This document shows, piece after piece, positions 22,949-27,917 of a stretch of 27,917 nucleotides of DNA. The notes below the pieces were generated by a model. It searched no databases. It was given only the letters and a program-made list of their open reading frames with translations, and was not told the DNA's origin. How positions within the stretch are numbered: position 1 is the stretch's first letter; every line of letters begins with the position of its first letter. This DNA comes from CAG-791 sp963658695 (GTDB lineage Bacteria > Bacillota > Clostridia > Lachnospirales > Lachnospiraceae). The position numbers were made by a program, and so were the translations under genes. The DNA is taken from assembly GCA_963658695.1 (NCBI GenBank), contig CAVKRN010000028.1, positions 1 through 27,917 of the forward strand, read 5' to 3'.

Positions 22949-24261
22949 TTCTTGCCAGCCTCCTTTACCATGTTCTTCGCCAGCTTATTAATGAAGGCAA
23001 GCGGCCGGTGCGCCGGACATACGTAGGAACAGGAGCCGCACTCCATGCACTGCATCACCTGCAGATCCTGAAGCTCCTTCACATCGCCGCGCTTGTAGGC
23101 ATCGGCAAAGTGGGTCGGCAGCAGGTTGAACGGACAGGCTGTATGACAGCGGCCGCAGCTGATGCAAGGCGTCTCCTCCGGAATCTCTGCGATCTCCTTG
23201 GAGAACGCCAGGATGGCATTGTTGGCTTTCACAACAGGTACCGCATCGGTAAAGATCGCGCGTCCCATCATCGGTCCTCCAAGAAGGATCTTCCGAGGTT
23301 CCTTTTTGTAGCCGCCGCAGAATTCGATGATATCGTGAACCAGTGCGCCGTTGGGAACCAGAACGTTTGCCGGCTCCGCCACCGCATCGCCGTCCACCGT
23401 CAGGCGCTTTCTCACCAGCGGAATGCCGTCCTTTAAGTACTGTCCGACGAACGCCGTCGATGTAATATTGGAAACAATGACGCCAAGGGACGCCGGGAGC
23501 ACGCCCGCGTCGCACTGCTTGCCCGTCACTTCATAAATGAGGACACGCTCTGCGCCCTTCGGATAGCGGGACTGCAGCGGGAACACATGGAAGCCCTCCA
23601 GGTGCTGATCCTTGATCATCTGGTTGAACTGATCGATGGCGTTTTGCTTGTTCACCTCGATGGCAATGTAAACATTCTCGGCAATCAGCCACTTCTTGAG
23701 TGCCAGCGCTCCGTCGATGACGTTCTGTGCGTCCTCCAGCATTGTCCGGTGATCGGATGTGATGAAGGGCTCGCACTCAGCGCCGTTAATGATCAGGGTA
23801 TCGATGTCAATCAGGTTCTTGGGATTGAACTTCACCCAGGACGGGAAAGACGCTCCTCCCAGACCTACCAGTCCGGATGCACGCATCGCTTTGATGAAGG
23901 CCGACTGATCCTCAATCACCGGCGGCTTGATGTCCTCCGACATCGTCTGCAAGCCATCCGGCTCGATGCACACCAGTGTGTCCTGACCGCCCATTGCATT
24001 GCGGATTGTCTCAATTCCGGTGACGGTACCGGAAACCGAGGAATGCACGGGTACACTAAGGAACGCGTCGGTGTCACCAATCAACTGGCCCACCTTGACC
24101 GTATCTCCCTTTTTTACAAGCGGTTTGCAGGGCGCGCCAATGTTCTCCGACATGGAGAGCTTCACAATGGAAGGAAGCGGCATGACCTTTGTCGCGCTGT
24201 CGCACGTATGCTTGTAGTGCCCGGCATCAATACTCGTCAGAGTCTTCTTCTGAAACAGCAT
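22945..24261 (-). CDS. rnfC: Rnf complex subunit C, NADH/FMN/iron-sulfur subunit
   Basis: A 438-residue soluble subunit. VKKGDTVKVGQLIGDTDAF and SVPVHSSVSGTV (about 48-84) form the N-terminal barrel-sandwich region. GLVGLGGASFPSWVKF and LIINGAECEPFITSDH are the Rossmann-like FMN/NADH-binding region shared with NuoF. Two C-terminal 4Fe4S motifs are CISCGRCHTACP and CMECGSCSYVCP. RnfC reduces NAD+ with electrons from ferredoxin. It is the first gene of the operon; GGGAGG lies 8 bases before the ATG, and a promoter and cre site lie upstream. Confidence 0.97.
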   Translation of the reverse strand: MLFQKKTLTSIDAGHYKHTCDSATKVMPLPSIVKLSMSENIGAPCKPLVKKGDTVKVGQLIGDTDAFLSVPVHSSVSGTVTGIETIRNAMGGQDTLVCIEPDGLQTMSEDIKPPVIEDQSAFIKAMRASGLVGLGGASFPSWVKFNPKNLIDIDTLIINGAECEPFITSDHRTMLEDAQNVIDGALALKKWLIAENVYIAIEVNKQNAIDQFNQMIKDQHLEGFHVFPLQSRYPKGAERVLIYEVTGKQCDAGVLPASLGVIVSNITSTAFVGQYLKDGIPLVRKRLTVDGDAVAEPANVLVPNGALVHDIIEFCGGYKKEPRKILLGGPMMGRAIFTDAVPVVKANNAILAFSKEIAEIPEETPCISCGRCHTACPFNLLPTHFADAYKRGDVKELQDLQVMQCMECGSCSYVCPAHRPLAFINKLAKNMVKEAGKK

Positions 24262-24305
24262 GTATGATACCTCCCTCTATGGATAAAATTAGCCGCAGCG
24301 GTCTT

Positions 24306-24319
24306 TGTAAGCGCTTTCA
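24306..24319. promoter_or_regulatory. CcpA-type cre site in the rnf leader
   Basis: TGTAAGCGCTTTCA fits the cre consensus TGWAANCGNTNWCA at every fixed position on both strands. Its core GCGCTT-TC-AAGCGC is a perfect inverted repeat. It lies about 15-30 bases downstream of the predicted rnf start site, where bound CcpA would block initiation or elongation. The site is seen directly; that it represses rnf when preferred sugars are present is inferred. Confidence 0.72.
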
Positions 24320-24341
24320 AGCGCAGACCACTACGGCTCTC

Positions 24342-24370
24342 ATTATAGCCCTATCCTGCGACATAATGAA
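24342..24370 (-). promoter_or_regulatory. Promoter of the rnf operon
   Basis: Minus strand TTCATT (24370-24365, weak -35), a 17-base spacer, then a perfect TATAAT (24347-24342). The leader to rnfC is about 75 bases. The 343-base gap 24262-24604 holds this promoter, the cre site, the hairpin at 24418-24442 and, from about 24443 to 24604, nothing else recognised. Confidence 0.65.
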
Positions 24371-24417
24371 CAGGAAAATTCTTAAAATCCTGTCATTTTT
24401 TGCATACAGATAGTCAT

Positions 24418-24442
24418 AAAAAGTTAGTCTAGGCTACTTTTT
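24418..24442 (-). terminator. Probable terminator, bidirectional shape, after the GT4 gene
   Basis: AAAAAGTTAG and CTACTTTTT pair around TCTAGG, with one bulged T. On the minus strand the structure ends in five T residues, about 165 bases after the GT4 stop and before the rnf promoter. The stem is AT-rich, so efficiency is uncertain. Confidence 0.55.
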
Positions 24443-24604
24443 GTTTAGAACGCAAAATTTCATAGGGCAATGTGTATAAAATTTAGCAGTGGATTCGGCA
24501 GATTGCTCATCTGTTTCGTATCCGCCCGATTTCGTAACTATCCGGATTCCCATCCGCCCACTACTTACGAATTTGCAATGCAATCGATGCACTAACACAT
24601 TGTG

Positions 24605-25933
24605 TCACGCATAGATCTCCCGCACGAGTCGGTCGCAGTACTCTTCCAGCGTATCGAAATGAATACCGCCCTTCCCTTCCGCCGTCTTCCTGCAGTTCTC
24701 CCGGTACCGTTCCAGCCGCTTGCCATCCGCGTACAGCGTGCGAATCCGCTCTGCCAGTTGCCCCGCATTCCCTGCCTCAAAGAGCTCTCCTGTCTCCCCC
24801 TCGGCAATCATCTCCGGCGTACCGCCCAGATTCGAAGCCAGCACCGGTGTCCCGTTCATAATCGATTCAATGACGGCAAAAGGACCGTTTTCCAGCCACT
24901 CCGACGGGAAGACCACAAAGGCCGCCTTGCGAATCCACATCTGCAGCTCTTCTGAACCAAGAAACCCGGCATTGTGAACATTGGATGCCGCATTCACCGT
25001 TTCCTCCAGTTCGCCCTTTCCGGCAAAGACAAAGGGAATTTCCGTCAGCTTCCCCGCCGCCTCCAGGAGCGTTGCAACGCCCTTCTCCCTTGTATATCGT
25101 CCAAAGTATAGGACATAGGGCACACCTTCGCCGGTGCCAGTCTCCGTCGCCATCGATTTTCCAGTAGTGGCATCCGCACTTCCAGCAACAGCATTCACGT
25201 TTTCAGTGGCGGCATTCACGTTTTCAGTGGCATTCGCACTCCCGGCAGGGGAAGCCAAATTCTCCATATCCACAAAATTGTGCATGGTCACTGTGCGTCC
25301 CGCCAGCTGCGGATTATGTGACAGAATATCATTCAAAAACTGTGACGGACAGACAATGCGGTCAACCTGTTCGTAGGTCCTTCGCCGCTGATAGAGTCTC
25401 GCCTCCAGCATCCCCAGCGCAGAGCGAAACCTTGAATTATGGATGCAACGGTATTTCATGCAGTTGTTCACCGCGCCGTCAATGCACCGGGTGCACACCT
25501 CTCCCGTCGACGGAATTCGCAGCAAATGGTTGGGACACACCCACTGTGCATCGTGCGCCGTATAGACAATCCGAATTGCAGGATCGAACTCCCGAATTCC
25601 GTCGATCACGGAAGGTGTCAGCTGAAAATTAATATTGTTCAGATGCACTACATCCGCGTGAAACGCAGAAAGAACTCTCTTGATGTCTGCCTTAGCCTCC
25701 CTTGAATAGAGAATCCGAAACGGATACACCGCTTTGGAAAGAGGCGATCCCCCGTGGAAGTCCATGGACTGCGTGTAGATATTCGCAGCATTTCCGACAA
25801 TGCGGCCCTCGTGCTCCATACCAAAATACTGCACCTCGTGCCCCATGGCCGTTAGCTGCTGCCCGATTTTAAAAATGTATGTCTCCGACCCTCCATTAGG
25901 GTATAGGAATTTATTGACAATTAGAATTCGCAT
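24605..25933 (-). CDS. GT4-family glycosyltransferase with a repeat-containing linker insertion
   Basis: A 442-residue GT-B protein. MRILIVNKFLYPNGGSE is the typical N-terminal start. A Cys set (133, 147, 150, 158, 163) in the first domain resembles GT4 members acting on capsule or surface sugars. The second domain has VLYFGRYTREKG and the donor-site segment ENGPFAVIESIMNGTPVLAS with the conserved E-x7-E. Between the domains, residues about 227-270 form an Ala/Thr/Glu/Asn/Gly-rich insertion with ATENVNA repeated, encoded by a 21-bp tandem duplication. No ribosome site is visible before the ATG at 25933, which lies only 8 bases after the stop of the PIN toxin gene. Translation may depend on coupling, or the original leader may have been displaced. 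The acceptor is unknown. Confidence 0.9.
   Translation of the reverse strand: MRILIVNKFLYPNGGSETYIFKIGQQLTAMGHEVQYFGMEHEGRIVGNAANIYTQSMDFHGGSPLSKAVYPFRILYSREAKADIKRVLSAFHADVVHLNNINFQLTPSVIDGIREFDPAIRIVYTAHDAQWVCPNHLLRIPSTGEVCTRCIDGAVNNCMKYRCIHNSRFRSALGMLEARLYQRRRTYEQVDRIVCPSQFLNDILSHNPQLAGRTVTMHNFVDMENLASPAGSANATENVNAATENVNAVAGSADATTGKSMATETGTGEGVPYVLYFGRYTREKGVATLLEAAGKLTEIPFVFAGKGELEETVNAASNVHNAGFLGSEELQMWIRKAAFVVFPSEWLENGPFAVIESIMNGTPVLASNLGGTPEMIAEGETGELFEAGNAGQLAERIRTLYADGKRLERYRENCRKTAEGKGGIHFDTLEEYCDRLVREIYA
25191..25232. repeat. 21-bp tandem duplication inside the GT4 gene
   Basis: Two adjacent 21-bp units differ at only the last base and encode a repeated NVNA-containing segment. 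Flanking sequence (25167-25190 and 25227-25249) is a further degenerate repeat. All lie in the linker between the two Rossmann-like domains and keep frame. Confidence 0.85.
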
Positions 25934-25941
25934 AGTAGTGT

Positions 25942-26349
25942 CTAAATTCGAGCCAGTAACTCGGATGGTGTAAAAGCAGTCACCCTGCTTCGTTGAAAAT
26001 CCCTAACATTTCTTGTAATGATACAATCGGCATGAATTTGTTCTGCAGTTGCACTTTGAACTGCATCCTCAAAATCCTTCCATTTCATTTCTACAGCTTT
26101 TTCCAAAATTGCAGGACTAAGATCCGCAAATTCAAAAATCAGTTTCAGTTTACCAAAAACCTCTTCTATCATTTCTGAACTCAATTCTTTACGCATGACA
26201 TACATCATGTTGGCGAAAGTTAAAGTCGAAACATATCCTTTGGCCTTCTCAGTCTCGCAAAGTTTCCAGATCAGGGAAGAATCATTCACAAAAGGCTGTC
26301 GATTCATCAAAACATCCAGTATGATATTTGCATCAACCAACAGAATCAT
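25942..26349 (-). CDS. PIN-domain toxin of a type II toxin-antitoxin pair
   Basis: A 135-residue protein. LLVDANIILDVLM starts with the first acidic residue (Asp6), Glu/Asp residues occur in the middle (FEDAVQSATAEQIHAD) and TRNVRDF carries the late acidic site, the pattern of a PIN ribonuclease. AAGGA lies 6 bases before the ATG. It overlaps the antitoxin gene by 17 bases. PIN toxins of this kind cleave RNA and are neutralised by direct binding of the antitoxin. The RNA target is unknown. DNA here is more AT-rich than the glycan and rnf genes, suggesting acquisition. Confidence 0.87.
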   Translation of the reverse strand: MILLVDANIILDVLMNRQPFVNDSSLIWKLCETEKAKGYVSTLTFANMMYVMRKELSSEMIEEVFGKLKLIFEFADLSPAILEKAVEMKWKDFEDAVQSATAEQIHADCIITRNVRDFQRSRVTAFTPSELLARI

Positions 26350-26578
26350 ATTTTTCCTTCAGCCTCTCATTCTTTTCTTCGTCTATGTCATAAGTCTCCT
26401 TCAAAATTCCAGTAAGAGAATCTGTCAGATAAGATACAGCGGCATCCTTTGGAACAAAACGGCCAATCTCCCGTCCGTTCCTTGTTACAACAATCTGTTG
26501 TCCAGACATTACAAGATTCAAATACTTACCAAAGTTATTTTGCATCTCGGTTGCTGTTGCTGTTGTTGCCATCACCAT
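26333..26578 (-). CDS. Phd/YefM-family antitoxin
   Basis: An 81-residue protein. The N-terminal ATATEMQNNFGKYLNLVMSG and IVVTRNGREIGRFVP match the Phd/YefM DNA-binding dimer fold. The C-terminal half (about 45-81, TDSLTGILKETYDIDEEKN) is the flexible toxin-binding part. AGGAGG is 9 bases before the ATG at 26578. Pairing of a Phd-type antitoxin with a PIN toxin is less common than Phd/Doc or YefM/YoeB but known. It probably represses its own promoter through the palindromes at 26601-26640. Confidence 0.88.
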   Translation of the reverse strand: MVMATTATATEMQNNFGKYLNLVMSGQQIVVTRNGREIGRFVPKDAAVSYLTDSLTGILKETYDIDEEKNERLKEKYDSVG

Positions 26579-26600
26579 AGATCATCGCCTCCTTACACTT

Positions 26601-26640
26601 TAGCTAGTTTTATGTTACTTCATATTAGCTAATATCTCAA
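26601..26640 (-). promoter_or_regulatory. Promoter with paired palindromic operators for the first toxin-antitoxin operon
   Basis: Minus strand TTGAGA (26640-26635), 17 bases, then TAACAT (26617-26612). A perfect 14-bp palindrome, ATATTAGCTAATAT (26622-26635), lies within the spacer, and its core TAGCTA recurs at 26601-26606, centre to centre 25 bases. Two palindromes at a promoter are typical for Phd/YefM autoregulation. Confidence 0.72.
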
Positions 26641-26840
26641 CAACAGTATCAGAGTTGCTCTGGCCCGGTCTGGCGTTACTCAGTTCACCGGACAGGTGCT
26701 GTTATTGAACAAGAATAATCAGTCCTGACATTTTTAGGGAATTCCCTTTACAGATGTAGGGAATTTTCATGACAATTTCGAGGACTTTTGCTTGACAATA
26801 TACAGACGGTAAACGTCAAATCATGCGCCCCGGTGGCATG
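26641..26840. other. Intergenic stretch between the two toxin-antitoxin modules
   Basis: No coding sequence is supported. It contains a 12-bp perfect palindrome AGGGAATTCCCT (26736-26747), with TAGGGAATT repeated 22 bases later (26757-26765), and a plus-strand TTGACA near 26793 without a gene after it. It may be a remnant of a lost element. Confidence 0.4.
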
Positions 26841-26877
26841 AAAAAAGCACCCATCAGATTTATTCTGCCAGATGCTT
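26841..26877 (-). terminator. Rho-independent terminator after vapC
   Basis: On the minus strand AAGCATCTGGCAGA and TCTGATGGGTGCTT pair (with several G-U pairs and one mismatch) around ATAAA and are followed by a T-tract. It starts about 10 bases after the vapC stop. Confidence 0.85.
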
Positions 26878-26887
26878 TCACACACAA

Positions 26888-27292
26888 TTATTCTTTTGTC
26901 CAGTCTTCAACTTCCAAATCTTCAACCCGAAAGAACTCTCTGGTATTATTTGTCACAAGAATCAGCCCTTCTGATCTTGCATGAGCAGCAATCAACATGT
27001 CCATCGGACCAATCGGCGTTCCCTTTCGTTCCAGATCTGCACGAACTTTTCCGTATTCTTCTGCAGCATAATTGTCAAACGGAAGAATAGAAATAGACGA
27101 CAAAAACAATGTGATTGCTACACGGTTGCGTTCTACTGCCTGACTTTTTTCCACACCGTGCATCAGTTCTCCATAAGTAATGGATGAGATGCACATATCG
27201 TCTGGATCATGCTTCAAGAAATTCTTTATGACTTCGGGCGGCTTATGCTTGATTGCATAAATACAGATGTTAGTGTCCAGCATATACTTCAT
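26888..27292 (-). CDS. vapC: VapC-family PIN toxin
   Basis: A 134-residue protein. MKYMLDTNICIYAIK is the classic VapC start with Asp6. SSITYGELMHGVEKS carries the conserved Glu, and GPMDMLIAAHARSEGLILVTNN the later Asp residues. VapC toxins cut RNA, often initiator tRNA or 23S rRNA; the target here is unknown. The gene overlaps vapB by 4 bases (ATGA) and ends at a strong terminator. It is unrelated in close detail to the PIN toxin at 25942, so the region holds two separate systems. Confidence 0.93.
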   Translation of the reverse strand: MKYMLDTNICIYAIKHKPPEVIKNFLKHDPDDMCISSITYGELMHGVEKSQAVERNRVAITLFLSSISILPFDNYAAEEYGKVRADLERKGTPIGPMDMLIAAHARSEGLILVTNNTREFFRVEDLEVEDWTKE

Positions 27293-27519
27293 AGAGTTTC
27301 ACGTTCCTGTACCGCAGGCTGTTCTCTGCCATCACTCATGAAGTCATCCGAGAACAGTTCCAGACTGTTCAGGAAACCAGACCACTTGTTTTCCTTCGGC
27401 ATCAGAATAACAATGTCACCGACTTTGTTAATCGCTACCTCATCACCATTGAAGCGACATTCTTTCGGAAGTCGAACCGCTTGGCTTCGACCATTTTCAA
27501 ACAGCTTTGCAGTCATCAT
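27289..27519 (-). CDS. vapB: VapB-family antitoxin (AbrB/SpoVT fold)
   Basis: A 76-residue protein starting MMTAKLFENGRSQAVRLP at 27519, with AAGGAGG 9 bases upstream. An in-frame start at 27555 would lie inside the promoter region. NGRSQAVRLPKE and GDEVAINKVGDIVIL form the swapped-hairpin DNA-binding domain. LFSDDFMSDGREQPAVQERE is the toxin-binding tail common in VapB/VagC. It likely represses its own promoter at 27544-27572. Confidence 0.93.
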   Translation of the reverse strand: MMTAKLFENGRSQAVRLPKECRFNGDEVAINKVGDIVILMPKENKWSGFLNSLELFSDDFMSDGREQPAVQERETL

Positions 27520-27543
27520 AGTAATACACCTCCTTGTATTATT

Positions 27544-27572
27544 AGTATATATCACGGTATATACTTTGTCAA
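27544..27572 (-). promoter_or_regulatory. vapBC promoter and operator
   Basis: Minus strand TTGACA (27572-27567), 17 bases, then TATACT (27549-27544). An inverted repeat with 8-bp arms AGTATATA / TATATACT and a 6-base centre (27544-27565) covers the -10 box and spacer, as expected for VapB autoregulation. Confidence 0.85.
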
Positions 27573-27689
27573 GCGTAAGCCCTCAACCACGCGTACCTAC
27601 TCATTCTACCTCATTTCTGAGACAATTACCTGATCAACGATACGTTTCGCGCAATTCGTGCGATTCGCGCTATAGGAGGTAATTATCTT

Positions 27690-27890
27690 ATGAAATCTAC
27701 TCAACTCGTCCATCAGGCACTGCTCCAGGAGTGGGCTGCTAACTTTTCCGACCAAAAGGCAAGCGGCCTTACTGCCAGACAATGGTGTGCCCAGCATGGC
27801 TACTCCATTCACAAGTACAACTACTGGAAGCATCAGCTTAAAGAAGAAACTGTAAGCCAGACTGTGAACTTCCTACTTTTTTACACCTGA
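27690..27890 (+). pseudogene. IS66-family accessory protein TnpA, 5' part, probably disrupted
   Basis: The ATG at 27690 has AGGAGG 9 bases upstream. The product begins MKSTQLVHQALLQEWAANF and contains SGLTARQWCAQHGYSIHKYNYW, the helix-turn-helix-like signature of the small IS66 TnpA protein. After LKEETVSQT the sequence diverges (VNFLLFYT) and stops at 66 residues, shorter than the usual 100-130, so the gene seems interrupted near 27863. The window ends 27 bases later, so tnpB and the transposase are not seen. A candidate left end, GTAAGCCCTC, lies at 27575. Confidence 0.72.
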
Positions 27891-27917
27891 ATCAAATTTG
27901 ATTTTCACTGAATTTAA

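Noticed and set aside
26641..26840. Group II intron or complete IS between the toxin-antitoxin modules
   Set aside because: No reverse transcriptase or transposase coding sequence and no paired terminal repeats were seen in this short stretch.
27606..27833. Minus-strand 75-codon frame opposite tnpA
   Set aside because: No ribosome site or recognisable motif, while the plus-strand tnpA has both.

Overview
The window looks like chromosomal DNA from an anaerobic Gram-positive Clostridia, most likely a fairly GC-rich Lachnospirales. The reasons are a complete rnf operon in the clostridial order C-D-G-E-A-B, an ApbE / NusG-domain-II / Gx-transporter neighbourhood, strong AGGAGG ribosome sites, tRNA genes without an encoded CCA, and a CcpA-type cre sequence. 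Nearly all genes lie on the minus strand. The exceptions are a two-gene plus-strand pair at 6.3-7.4 kb and an IS66-type fragment at the right edge. No species is claimed.

Layout from left to right. (1) 1-616: an acyl/peptidyl carrier protein whose C-terminus becomes at least ten perfect copies of a 27-bp / 9-residue repeat running off the window edge. (2) 828-1053: two tRNA-Leu genes with promoter and terminator, then a small coiled-coil protein. (3) 1570-5031: an O-acylation set (MBOAT acyltransferase, small membrane-anchored protein, SGNH hydrolase). (4) 5045-7425: ApbE flavin transferase, divergent from a NusG-domain-II protein and a Gx-family membrane protein. (5) 7447-18568: a long minus-strand glycan or glycolipid locus with an FAD oxidoreductase, two GT2 glycosyltransferases, an SDR-like protein, a xylose-isomerase-like TIM-barrel protein and three large polytopic membrane proteins, two of them GT-C-like. 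(6) 18836-24261: the rnf operon, with promoter and cre site upstream and a terminator downstream. (7) 24605-25933: a GT4 glycosyltransferase. (8) 25942-27555: two PIN-domain toxin-antitoxin pairs in visibly more AT-rich DNA. (9) 27690-27890: the start of an IS66-type accessory gene that appears broken.

How the parts may fit: ApbE attaches FMN to RnfD and RnfG, so modules 4 and 6 are functionally linked although about 12 kb apart. Rnf couples ferredoxin oxidation and NAD+ reduction to ion pumping. Modules 3, 5 and 7 look like cell-surface glycan synthesis and decoration.

Two themes stand out beyond the gene list. First, in-frame repeats or low-complexity segments occur in several unrelated proteins: the carrier-protein tail, the GT4 inter-domain linker, two ApbE insertions, the SGNH stalk and the RnfE tail. 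Second, small dispersed hairpin repeats occupy gene junctions. One family lies in at least five places, sometimes supplies the TAG stop codon of the gene before it, and also sits between rnfA and rnfB.
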